Positions 24,760 through 33,257 of a DNA stretch of 64,000 nucleotides are shown here, piece by piece. Position numbers and translations under genes: made by a program. The stretch is from assembly GCA_964401835.1 (NCBI GenBank), contig CAYNZP010000005.1, positions 62,001 through 126,000 of the forward strand. Reading direction: 5' to 3'. Numbering within the stretch: position 1 is the stretch's first letter; each line of letters starts with the position of its first letter. The notes under the pieces are model-generated. The model made no database searches and was not told the DNA's origin. It saw nothing but the letters and a program-made list of their open reading frames with translations. This DNA comes from CAYNZP01 sp964401835 (lineage in GTDB: Bacteria; Planctomycetota; Phycisphaerae; SM23-33).

Positions 24760-25030
24760 AGAGCCTATCATACTAACCACACGGGGCCGCGTTGTGACAA
24801 AAATGAGATGGATGCAAGGAAAAGCGACGAAGCTATACCTTCATGGTATGGCGAGGAGTTTTGACGCAGCAGACGCTCATTTTTGTCGCGGCCCGAAGGG
24901 ACGGGCATCTTTTGCCCCAGGCCGGCGTTGTTCGGGCTCGAAGGCCCGCCAGGACCAACATCGCCCTCGCGCCTTGGCCTGCGACAAAATCCGCTCCGTC
25001 GCGGCCCGTGTGGTTAGTATGATAGGCTCT
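24760..25030. repeat. Repeat element B: MITE-like, about 26-bp terminal inverted repeats
   Basis: The 271-bp segment begins AGAGCCTATCATACTAACCA and continues CACGGG; its end is the reverse complement of the same 26 bases, and after a one-base difference the match goes on as GCCGCG. The part at 24787-24892 is the inverted and diverged copy of the core of element A: shared blocks include CAAAAATG/CAAAAATC, CTCCTCgCCATACCAT and AAGGTAT. It lies between divergent genes (GH35 at 24408 and the exported protein at 25125). There is no transposase frame. It is probably a non-autonomous mobile or structured dispersed repeat. Confidence 0.85.
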
Positions 25031-25124
25031 AATGGGTTTACACTTGCTGCTTGACTAGCTGCTTAAGGCTTTCTACCATCAGGCTTCACAGTAGTTTTCA
25101 GCTCGTATATAAAGGATGTAACAA

Positions 25125-26189
25125 ATGCAAAGGAACCTAATCAGGCAGACAATCCTGTCCATGGCAATTCTTTCGGTAGCAATATCGCCACTACTTGCCC
25201 AACCACCGAAGCTGGATATTCCTGACTCAGCCCTGCAAGGTACGCTGACTGAAGCATACAAGACACAGATCGACAAGCGGATAAACTACTGGCTCGACAT
25301 GCTGCGTAGTGCAAAAGAGACAACAGAAGTTTTAGAAATTCGCGCCCGCTTTCTTGGCGATTACAGGGATTACGACAGTGCCAGCTATCGTTACACATTT
25401 GCACAGAGGGCAGCTGAGCTTGCAACACCAGTGCTGGACGAAGACCTGACCCAAAAGACACTCAAACAGGTCAACCTTGCGATTGCCCTTTCACAGATGC
25501 CGCAGGTACCCATCCAGCCGGCCCTGGAAAAACTAATTCATCATGAGAATCCGGCAGTCCGCTACCTCGGCTGGGAAGGTTACAGGCAAATACGCATGCC
25601 ACTTCTCGCACAGGGACCAACCTTCAGCGAGGCGATGCTTAACTCCCTCCAGCAAAGGGCGGCCCAGGAAAAAGTAGGTCCGGTTCTCGGACAGATTTTC
25701 CTGATGATCCAGATGCCGACAGTTCCGAGTTCCACCGTAAGCGAAGAGCTCCTCAAGGAAACACGCAGCAAAGCTTTCGAGGTACTTGCGAAAAACTGGA
25801 ACCCGGTATGCGAGCGAGTAGAAACAGGCGACGAAACTATGGCCATGGCCTGCCAGAAAGGCATTAAGGCCATGGAAAACTATCTCTCGACAAATACTGA
25901 CAATCAGGAACTCAAAAGCAGCATAGCCCAGATGAGTTTCAAGGCTGCATGGTCTTCTGCGCAGGCATTTGACAGTGCCGATGAAGACGGCCAAACCGCG
26001 AAGGCAAATGACCTGCTGCTGAGGGAATGCGAAACTCTATTCAATTCACTTATCGGCAAACGTAATAGCTTTGTAACCACGGCTTTGACCGAGCCGGAAA
26101 CTCCCGAAGAAATTGGGGCCGAAGTGAAATCAGCTTTGTTCAAGTGGGCTACGGAGCTCAAGGATATTGGCGTCCAAAAGCCGCAATAA
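25125..26189 (+). CDS. Exported helical protein of unknown function
   Basis: A signal peptide ends near residue 25 (ISPLLAQ). The rest (about 330 residues) is almost all helical, with segments such as PALEKLIHHENPAVRYLGWEGYRQIRM that resemble HEAT/ARM repeats. I cannot name a family. It stands 3 bases before the substrate-binding protein gene of the peptide importer, so it is very likely in the same operon, but whether it takes part in transport is unknown. AAAGGATG precedes the start. Confidence 0.7.
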   Translation: MQRNLIRQTILSMAILSVAISPLLAQPPKLDIPDSALQGTLTEAYKTQIDKRINYWLDMLRSAKETTEVLEIRARFLGDYRDYDSASYRYTFAQRAAELATPVLDEDLTQKTLKQVNLAIALSQMPQVPIQPALEKLIHHENPAVRYLGWEGYRQIRMPLLAQGPTFSEAMLNSLQQRAAQEKVGPVLGQIFLMIQMPTVPSSTVSEELLKETRSKAFEVLAKNWNPVCERVETGDETMAMACQKGIKAMENYLSTNTDNQELKSSIAQMSFKAAWSSAQAFDSADEDGQTAKANDLLLRECETLFNSLIGKRNSFVTTALTEPETPEEIGAEVKSALFKWATELKDIGVQKPQ

Positions 26190-26192
26190 TAC

Positions 26193-28091
26193 ATGAGATC
26201 GTTTTATCTCATATCGATTCTGTTGGTAATTCTTCTGGCGTTGTCCCCGTTTGCGCTTCTAAAAAAGACAGACAGTGAATTTTCAGGAAAAATTGTCGCT
26301 CACAACATCTACAGCGCAAAAGTCAAATCCATAGACCCAGCCACTTGCGGCGATACTACGTCAGCAGGCATTCAGGCAAATTTCTACGAAGGCCTTTATG
26401 CCTATCACTATCTGAAGCGGCCTGTCGAGATTGTCTCGCTCCTTGCTGATGGCATGCCGGAAATTTCCCCCGATGGGCTGACGTATCGAGTAAAAATTAA
26501 AAAAGGAATCAAATATTCCCGCAATGCCTGTTTTGGCTTGGACGAAAAGGGTCAGGCGAAAACCAGGACTCTCAGGGCTGACGATTTTGTGCTGGCTTTT
26601 AAGCGAATCGCGGATTTCCACATAACAACCCCGCTGAGCCTGGCACTGATACAAGGCAAAATTCAAGGCCTGGACGATTACCGCCAGAACACCCGCCGTT
26701 ACCGCAAAGGCGATTTCTCCCGATATACAAAAGAGCAAATATCGGGAATCAAAGCCCTGGACGAACATACGCTGGAAATAAAATTGACCAAATCATTCCC
26801 GCAGCTCCTCTATGTTCTGGCCATTCACAGCTACGCACCGATACCGGATGAGTTAATAGACTATCACCTCGCCACCAGAGCTGACGAAAAAGGCGGCCGC
26901 GAGAGTATCCCGGAAAACGAGCGAAACCCCGAGATACTCGAAGTTCCTGCAGCTATTGGCACGGGCCCATATGTCCTTAAAGAGTGGATAAAGGGCGGAA
27001 AAATCTTGATGGTGCGGAACCCCGACTTCCGTGAGTTTTTCTATCCAGCCGAGGGCGGACCGGGTGACACCGAAGCTGGCCTGCTGGCAGATGCCGGAAA
27101 AAAGGTCCCGTTTATTGACATAATAAACCTCACCTTCGTCGCCGAGGCGAACCCTTCATGGATGCTCTTTTTGACCAAGCAGCGAGACACAGCCGGCATT
27201 CCGCGAGAGGTTTATTCATCTGTCATTTCTCCGTCCAAAGAGCTGACCCAGCGATGGGAAAAAAGAGGCATTCGCCTGATAAAATCCAACGCACCGGCTG
27301 TCTTCTGGTTCGCCTTTAATATGGACGACAAGGTCCTCGGTAAAAGCAAATCGTTGCGTCAGGCACTGAACCTGGCGTTTGACGTCGAACAATATATAGA
27401 GGTCATATACAACGGCCGGGGAATACGGGCAGTCAACACCCTGCCAAGCAGCTTCAAGGGTTATGAGCAAGCAGGCCCGAGCCCGTACTCTCGCCTTGAT
27501 ATCGAAGAGGCCAAAAAGAAAATTGCACAGGCTAAAGCCGAACTCATCGCTGCCGGTGTCATCAAAACTGGCGATGATATTCCACCAATAACGCTGGACA
27601 TGCCCGGCACTGACGAACACTACAGGAGAGTCGGAGAATTCACCCAAGGGCAGTTCAGGAAAATCGGCATTGAGCTAAAGGTCGAGATGAACGACTGGCC
27701 AACGCTGCAAAAGAAGGTCCATAACAAACAAACGCAAGTTTATGCGATGGGCTGGCATGCCGATTACCCTGATGCTGAAAACTTCCTCCAGCTTTACTAT
27801 TCGCCGAACATAAAACTCGGCACGAACAATACCAATTACAGCAATCCACTCTTCGATACTTTTTTTGAACAGGCCTCGGCTGAGATGGACGAACAAAAGC
27901 GAGTCGAGCTTTATGTAAAGATGGTCAAAATTTTGAACGAGGACTGCCCGATGGTCCTCCTAAGCGAGCCGATATACTTCACGCTCGCCTACGATTGGAT
28001 GCATAACATAAAGCCGCATCCTATCGGTTACGGATTCCGAAAATTCATTCGCCTGGACGCCGAACTGAGACATAAACGGGGAGGAATGTAA
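26193..28091 (+). CDS. Peptide/oligopeptide ABC transporter substrate-binding protein (SBP family 5)
   Basis: At 632 residues this is a DppA/OppA-class binding protein. A hydrophobic N-terminal segment (residues 4-22) serves as signal or anchor. The family features are GLYAYHYLKRP, ISPDGLTYRVKIKKGIKYS, YVLKEWIKGGKILMVRNPDF and the late LRQALNLAFDVEQYIEVIYN block. Two long insertions relative to E. coli DppA (for example around residues 240-310) suggest a specialised lineage. It captures peptides or similar solutes in the periplasm and hands them to the permeases encoded next. Confidence 0.9.
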   Translation: MRSFYLISILLVILLALSPFALLKKTDSEFSGKIVAHNIYSAKVKSIDPATCGDTTSAGIQANFYEGLYAYHYLKRPVEIVSLLADGMPEISPDGLTYRVKIKKGIKYSRNACFGLDEKGQAKTRTLRADDFVLAFKRIADFHITTPLSLALIQGKIQGLDDYRQNTRRYRKGDFSRYTKEQISGIKALDEHTLEIKLTKSFPQLLYVLAIHSYAPIPDELIDYHLATRADEKGGRESIPENERNPEILEVPAAIGTGPYVLKEWIKGGKILMVRNPDFREFFYPAEGGPGDTEAGLLADAGKKVPFIDIINLTFVAEANPSWMLFLTKQRDTAGIPREVYSSVISPSKELTQRWEKRGIRLIKSNAPAVFWFAFNMDDKVLGKSKSLRQALNLAFDVEQYIEVIYNGRGIRAVNTLPSSFKGYEQAGPSPYSRLDIEEAKKKIAQAKAELIAAGVIKTGDDIPPITLDMPGTDEHYRRVGEFTQGQFRKIGIELKVEMNDWPTLQKKVHNKQTQVYAMGWHADYPDAENFLQLYYSPNIKLGTNNTNYSNPLFDTFFEQASAEMDEQKRVELYVKMVKILNEDCPMVLLSEPIYFTLAYDWMHNIKPHPIGYGFRKFIRLDAELRHKRGGM

Positions 28092-28092
28092 A

Positions 28093-29400
28093 TTGGGTGC
28101 GTTCATAACCAGGCGACTTTTCCAGGCTGTGCTTACCATCATTGGCGTGATGATAGTTACGTTCGTGCTCTTCCGCGTCATCGCCGGCGACATCGCAGCT
28201 GCCCATGTTGGCGAAAAGGCCACCGAGCAAATGAAAGCCGACTGGAGGCACGCTCACGGTTACGACAGGCCCAGGTTCCTGAACTTCCATCGCCAGCTTT
28301 TGATTACCGACAACACCGCCGGCCAGAAGTCTTTCAGCATAAAAGACCTTTCCAAAAACGGTTCTATTGACGCCCTGACGCTCATCCCGTCTGATGAATT
28401 TAAAAATGTCCGCATGGGCAAATATATCTTCCGCCTTTCGTCCGACACCCCTATCGAAACACTTGTCGGCAAAAACAGGCTTGGCCCGCAAACCATAATG
28501 CAGCTTTCGCTTTCTGACGGCAAGGAAGTAAAAATCGATTTAAGCGGAACTGCAACCTGCGGCGAGATGATAGAAGCGATAAACACCGCTCCCGCGAATA
28601 AAGACGAAAAAACGAATCAACAGCTGGTTTCCGCTGAGATATCTCAATGGTCTTTTGCAAAAGTGCTCAACTCACAGTTCGCCGACCATTTGTTGAAATC
28701 CGCAACATTTCAGGCCCGCAGCCTAAAGGACAATCAAAAGCTTACCTCGGTTATCTCCGAGCGTGCCCCGAGAAGTCTGGCACTGACCATACCGGCATTG
28801 GCTGTCGGCTGGTTCGCGGCGATGATTATCTCATGCTTCGTAGCTTACTATCGCAACAGCGTCGTAGATAAGGCCGGCGTGTTTTTGTCGGTACTGGGAA
28901 TGTGCATACCCTTCCTGGCGTTTATGATTTACGGCCAATGGCTGATGTTCGAACTCTTCCCAAAACACGCCTACGGTCTGGCCTATCGTGCCAACATCTA
29001 CGTCCCCATAACAATCATGGTCATCGCTGGGCTTGGCGGCTCGGTTCGGTTTTATCGCACAGTTATTCTGGACGAAACAAACCGCGATTATGTCCGCACA
29101 GCAAGAGCGAAGGGCCTGCCCCTGCCGGCAGTGCTTTTCAAGCACGTTCTGAAAAACTGCATGCTGCCGATCTTGACGAACCTGATTTTAACACTGCCCT
29201 ACCTGATAATGGGAAGCTTGCTGACGGAAACATATTTCGGCATTCCGGGCCTGGGCGACCTGATGCTATCGAGCATTAACGGAAAGGACGAACCGATCCT
29301 GAGCGGGTTGGTGTTCCTCTCATCCTTGATTTACACAATCAGCATTCTCGTAACAGACCTTAGCTACGCGGTGTTCGACCCGCGAATTCGACTTCAATAG
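28093..29400 (+). CDS. ABC transporter permease, DppB/OppB type with large periplasmic insertion
   Basis: The start is TTG at 28093, one base after the previous stop. TM1 (FQAVLTIIGVMIVTFVLFRV) is followed by an unusual region of about 190 residues before TM2 (residue about 235). Normal DppB has a loop of under 80 residues there. The insertion includes LSLSDGKEVKIDL followed by CGEMIEAINTA, which resembles a flagellin hook IN-type motif. The C-terminal half is canonical: the EAA-type loop RDYVRTARAKGLPLPAVLFK and the ending DLSYAVFDPRIRLQ. It forms the membrane channel with the DppC-like partner. Confidence 0.88.
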   Translation: MGAFITRRLFQAVLTIIGVMIVTFVLFRVIAGDIAAAHVGEKATEQMKADWRHAHGYDRPRFLNFHRQLLITDNTAGQKSFSIKDLSKNGSIDALTLIPSDEFKNVRMGKYIFRLSSDTPIETLVGKNRLGPQTIMQLSLSDGKEVKIDLSGTATCGEMIEAINTAPANKDEKTNQQLVSAEISQWSFAKVLNSQFADHLLKSATFQARSLKDNQKLTSVISERAPRSLALTIPALAVGWFAAMIISCFVAYYRNSVVDKAGVFLSVLGMCIPFLAFMIYGQWLMFELFPKHAYGLAYRANIYVPITIMVIAGLGGSVRFYRTVILDETNRDYVRTARAKGLPLPAVLFKHVLKNCMLPILTNLILTLPYLIMGSLLTETYFGIPGLGDLMLSSINGKDEPILSGLVFLSSLIYTISILVTDLSYAVFDPRIRLQ

Positions 29401-29405
29401 AAAGC

Positions 29406-30362
29406 ATGGAACCAGAGAGCAAAAAAACTTTAGCTGCCGAAAGCAAAGCAGGCCGAAGCCTATGGGCCGACGCTCGCCGCAGACTTATGCGCGACAAGTC
29501 CGCGATGATCTGCTTTGTTGTGATAGCACTGTTTATGCTCTTGGCACTGGCCGGGGCGGCTTGGGAATTCGCTGCAGAGCATTGTGAAAACATTACCGCC
29601 TTTGCCGATACAGCAGACTATTCAAAAGCCAACAATCCGCCTTCGCTAAAGTCGGCCTGGGATATTTTCGGCCGCGACTGGAGCGGCAAAAGCGTACTCG
29701 TAAAGACCATGCTCGGGGCTAAGGTTTCGATCACGGTCGGTCTGATGGCCAACCTGATAGCCGTTCCGCTTGGAATGATTCTTGGAGCTATAGCTGCATT
29801 CTACGGGAAGTGGATAGACGACCTTATAGTTTGGTTCTATACGACGCTGGCCAATATTCCGGGAATCATTCTGCTTATAGCGATGAAGTTCGCGTTCAAG
29901 GATGTAACTTTCCTTGGACTTGATCTTTCCGGAATACACGGAGTTTATCTCGCTCTCGGGGTCATCAGCTGGATTGGCACGTGCCGCCTCGTGCGGGCTG
30001 AAGTGATGAAAATCCGCGAGTTGGATTATGTCCTTGCCTCTCGCGGCATCGGCACGCCGAAGTTTGTAATTCTTTTACGACACGTCCTCCCGAACGTCAT
30101 GCATATCGGGATCATTCGCTTCTCGCTGGGTTTTGTCGGCGCGGTACAGGCAGAAGTAATTTTGAGCTATCTCGGCCTGGGCGTTGAAGTAGGCACTCCA
30201 AGTTGGGGCAGCATGATAAACGCCGCGAGAATGGATTTGTTCGTCGGCAGATGGTGGGAACTTACCGCTGCCGTATTTGCGATGTTTATTTTGGTATTGG
30301 CGTTGAACATATTCGGCGACAGGCTTAGAGATTCACTGGATCCCAAGTTAAGGTCTGCATGA
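29406..30362 (+). CDS. ABC transporter permease, DppC/OppC type
   Basis: The 318-residue product has the OppC N-terminal segment (DARRRLMRDKSAMICFVVIALFMLL in effect a first membrane helix), a periplasmic stretch with DIFGRDWSGKSVLVKTMLGA and five more helices. The EAA loop RELDYVLASRGIGTPKFVIL contacts the ATPases. It ends in NIFGDRLRDSLDPKLR, as usual. The stop overlaps the start of the first ATPase gene by four bases. Confidence 0.9.
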   Translation: MEPESKKTLAAESKAGRSLWADARRRLMRDKSAMICFVVIALFMLLALAGAAWEFAAEHCENITAFADTADYSKANNPPSLKSAWDIFGRDWSGKSVLVKTMLGAKVSITVGLMANLIAVPLGMILGAIAAFYGKWIDDLIVWFYTTLANIPGIILLIAMKFAFKDVTFLGLDLSGIHGVYLALGVISWIGTCRLVRAEVMKIRELDYVLASRGIGTPKFVILLRHVLPNVMHIGIIRFSLGFVGAVQAEVILSYLGLGVEVGTPSWGSMINAARMDLFVGRWWELTAAVFAMFILVLALNIFGDRLRDSLDPKLRSA

Positions 30363-31381
30363 GTGATAACGGAACATTATTGAAGGTTCGTAATCTGCGA
30401 ACGCACTTTCACACCGAGGACGGCCTCGTCAAAGCTGTCGACGGCGTGAGCTTTAGCGTCGCAAAACAGAAGACCTTCGCACTGGTTGGCGAGAGCGGCT
30501 GCGGCAAGAGTGTAACCGCCCTTTCGATAATGGGCCTTGTACAGACCCCGCCGGGGAAAATCGCAGGCGGCAGTATCGAACTGGACAGCCGGAACCTGCT
30601 CGACCTGAGCGAAAAGCAGATGCGCAAAGTTCGCGGCAGTCAGGTCAGCCTGATCTTTCAGGAGCCAATGAGTTCGCTTAACCCTGTGTTCACCTGCGGC
30701 AGCCAGATTGTCGAGGCCATACGCCTGCATCGAAAGGCTTCAGCCCGCCAGGCAAAACAGCTGACGATTGAGCTTCTGGACCAGGTTGGCATTCCAGCCC
30801 CAGCCCAGCGGTTCGAGCAGTATCCCCACCAACTATCCGGCGGCATGCGGCAGAGAGTAATGATAGCGATGGCCCTTTCGTGCAACCCGCGGCTGATAAT
30901 CGCTGACGAGCCGACCACCGCCCTGGACGTGACCATCCAGGCTCAGATTCTCGACCTGCTTAACCAACTGCAGCAACAGACGCAGTTGAGCATACTTCTG
31001 ATAACACATGATCTGGCAGTCGTCGCGGAGACAGCCGACGTCGTCGGCGTCATGTACGCGTCAAAGATGGCTGAGCTTACCGAAGTGGGAGAACTTTTCG
31101 CAAAACCGCTTCACCCATATACGCAAGGCCTGTTCCGATCGCTGCCGAAACTCGGCGAAAAGAAGCACCGTCTCGAAACCATCTCGGGCACCGTGCCGAA
31201 TCCGCTTCATTTTCCCGACGGCTGCAAGTTTCATCCTCGCTGCCCCATCGGCTGCAATTTAAAGCGATGCCAAACCCAGGAGCCCGAGCTGCGCGAGGTG
31301 GAAAAAGGGCATTGGGCTGCGTGCTGGGAATGCCCGGGATACGAACATGCCAAGGCTACCGACCCGAGCGAAAGAATATAG
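30359..31381 (+). CDS. ABC transporter ATP-binding protein, DppD/OppD type
   Basis: The 340-residue ATPase has Walker A GESGCGKS, the Q-loop LIFQEPMSSLNP, signature LSGGMRQRVMIA, Walker B LIIADEPTTALDV and the H-loop ITHDLAVV. The C-terminal oligopeptide-transporter extension includes CKFHPRCPIGCNLKRC, where the four cysteines can bind an iron-sulfur cluster in relatives. It pairs with the OppF-type ATPase that begins 3 bases after its stop. Confidence 0.94.
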   Translation: MSDNGTLLKVRNLRTHFHTEDGLVKAVDGVSFSVAKQKTFALVGESGCGKSVTALSIMGLVQTPPGKIAGGSIELDSRNLLDLSEKQMRKVRGSQVSLIFQEPMSSLNPVFTCGSQIVEAIRLHRKASARQAKQLTIELLDQVGIPAPAQRFEQYPHQLSGGMRQRVMIAMALSCNPRLIIADEPTTALDVTIQAQILDLLNQLQQQTQLSILLITHDLAVVAETADVVGVMYASKMAELTEVGELFAKPLHPYTQGLFRSLPKLGEKKHRLETISGTVPNPLHFPDGCKFHPRCPIGCNLKRCQTQEPELREVEKGHWAACWECPGYEHAKATDPSERI

Positions 31382-31384
31382 TGC

Positions 31385-32443
31385 ATGCAAAATAACTCAG
31401 ACAATGTGATTTTAACTGTTAGAGACTTGAAGACCCACTTCCCCATTCGCGGCGGGTTGCTCTCGCGAGTGAAAGCTCATGTCCGAGCTGTCGATGGAGT
31501 CGACTTGACGGTTCGGCGAGGCAAGACCCTTGGCCTTGTTGGCGAAAGCGGCTCGGGCAAGACCACCGTCGGCAGGACACTTCTTCGGTTGGAGAAAGCG
31601 ACAGCTGGAAATGTAAACTTCGACGGCGAGGATGTCTTTACGCTGCATGGGCGAAAACTGCGTCCGCTACGAAAAAGGATGCAGATAATCTTCCAGGACC
31701 CTGTCGGATCGTTGAATCCTAGAATGACTGTCGGGGAAATAATCGGCGAACCGCTCCGAATTCATAAAATCGTGCCCAGACGTCAGCGGAAAACACGTGT
31801 TGGAGAACTTCTCGAACGGGTAGGCCTTTCAGCCGGTTACGCTTCCCGCTACCCACATGAATTTTCGGGTGGCCAGCGTCAAAGAATCGGCATCGCAAGA
31901 GCTCTTGCGTCCGACCCGGACTTTATCGTCTGCGACGAGCCGGTTAGCGCCTTGGATGTATCCATTCAGGCGCAGATACTGAACCTCCTCAACGACCTTC
32001 AGGATCAATTGGGTTTGTCATTTCTGTTCATTGCCCACAACCTGGCCGTGGTCGAACATTTCGCCGACGAGGTAGCCGTGATGTATCTTGGGCGAATCGT
32101 CGAAGTCGCACCGCGCGACGACATATATGCAAACCCGACTCATCCATACACAGAGGCATTGCTTTCGGCTGTGCCCATGCCTGCACCCCAGCGTAGCCGC
32201 AGCCACGTTGCGCTGCCGGGAGAAATACCCTCGCCAATTACTCCACCCGCCGGCTGTGCTTTTCATCCGCGATGTCCTCTTACGCGTAAACTGGCTACCG
32301 AGATGAGCGAAGCAGAAACAGCCACAATAATATCAGATGGGCAGGAGGTGAAAATCGTCAAAAGATGTGTTTCGCAGCAGCCGGAGCTTAAACCACTTGC
32401 GGATAATCAATCACACTGCCATGCCTGCCTCATGCGACAATAG
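31385..32443 (+). CDS. ABC transporter ATP-binding protein, DppF/OppF type
   Basis: The 352-residue ATPase carries Walker A GESGSGKT, Q-loop IIFQDPVGSLNPRM, signature FSGGQRQRIGIA, Walker B FIVCDEPVSALDV and H-loop IAHNLAVV. The early TVRDLKTHFPIRGGLLSR is typical of the OppF branch, and the C-terminus has CAFHPRCPL. It is the last gene of the importer operon and meets the pgl gene tail to tail with 15 bases between. Confidence 0.94.
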   Translation: MQNNSDNVILTVRDLKTHFPIRGGLLSRVKAHVRAVDGVDLTVRRGKTLGLVGESGSGKTTVGRTLLRLEKATAGNVNFDGEDVFTLHGRKLRPLRKRMQIIFQDPVGSLNPRMTVGEIIGEPLRIHKIVPRRQRKTRVGELLERVGLSAGYASRYPHEFSGGQRQRIGIARALASDPDFIVCDEPVSALDVSIQAQILNLLNDLQDQLGLSFLFIAHNLAVVEHFADEVAVMYLGRIVEVAPRDDIYANPTHPYTEALLSAVPMPAPQRSRSHVALPGEIPSPITPPAGCAFHPRCPLTRKLATEMSEAETATIISDGQEVKIVKRCVSQQPELKPLADNQSHCHACLMRQ

Positions 32444-32458
32444 TCCAGAAAATAGCCC

Positions 32459-33226
32459 CTAAGACTTTAACCCCGACCTTTTTGCCGCAGCCTGATCGAG
32501 TATTATGACAAGCTCGCCATGTTGTGGCGAAATGCCAGCTGCCGGCAGGTCCTTTTTGGCTTTTTCACCGTCGCCGAGCAATCTTTCGATAGCCTCAGCC
32601 TTATCAACACCTGTAACCAGCAGGATAATATTCCTGGCTGCATTAATCAGTGGGTAGGTGAATGTCATTCGCCGGCGGCCAAGGACAGGGACGAACTGGG
32701 AAACCACGAGTCTCTTTTTTTCTTCTAGAGCTTTAGTCGTGGGGAACAAGCTCGCAATATGACCGTCGCCACCCATTCCCAAAAGAATCAAATCAAATTG
32801 AGGAATCCCGCCCGGGCCGGTCTGCACTATCTGCCTAATCGAATTTTCATATTCGTCAGCTGCTTCCTGGAGATTCTCGACATCACAGCGCATGGGATGA
32901 ATTCTGTTGGGCTCAACAGGAATATGGTCCAGCAATGCCCGCTGGGCCATGAGGTAGTTGCTTTCAATGTTGTCTAGCGGAACGTCGCGCTCATCGCCGA
33001 AGAATATCTCGACTTTGTTCCACGGAACTTTGCCCTGCGTAACCTGGCTGGCAAGGTCTTGATATAGATATCGCGGCGTGGTTCCACCCGACAGGGCCAT
33101 TGTGCAAACACCGAACTTATCCACAACGTCACAGATGATTGTCTGAAACAGCTCAGATGCAGTACTTCTGGCATCCTCGGCTGTTTTCTCGACAAGAATT
33201 TTCGGCTTTTTACTCGCCTTAACCAT
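32459..33226 (-). CDS. pgl: 6-phosphogluconolactonase
   Basis: From the ATG at 33226 (GGGAG upstream) the 255-residue product is a DevB-type lactonase: ALSGGTTPRYLYQDL (phosphate-binding), EIFFGDERDVPLDNIESNY and LILLGMGGDGHIASLFP are all conserved. It hydrolyses 6-phosphogluconolactone, the product of the enzyme encoded just upstream. Its start is 31 bases after the zwf stop, so zwf-pgl is an operon for the oxidative branch of the pentose phosphate pathway. The extension to 33292 is not needed. Confidence 0.93.
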   Translation of the reverse strand: MVKASKKPKILVEKTAEDARSTASELFQTIICDVVDKFGVCTMALSGGTTPRYLYQDLASQVTQGKVPWNKVEIFFGDERDVPLDNIESNYLMAQRALLDHIPVEPNRIHPMRCDVENLQEAADEYENSIRQIVQTGPGGIPQFDLILLGMGGDGHIASLFPTTKALEEKKRLVVSQFVPVLGRRRMTFTYPLINAARNIILLVTGVDKAEAIERLLGDGEKAKKDLPAAGISPQHGELVIILDQAAAKRSGLKS

Positions 33227-33257
33227 AATCTCCCACCCCTGAATTCTATCCCGACTA

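Noticed and set aside
24521..24864. Several frames of 65-75 codons upstream of repeat element B
   Set aside because: The translations are low-complexity, rich in Phe, Lys and Asn, without start sites, and two of them run into the repeat element.
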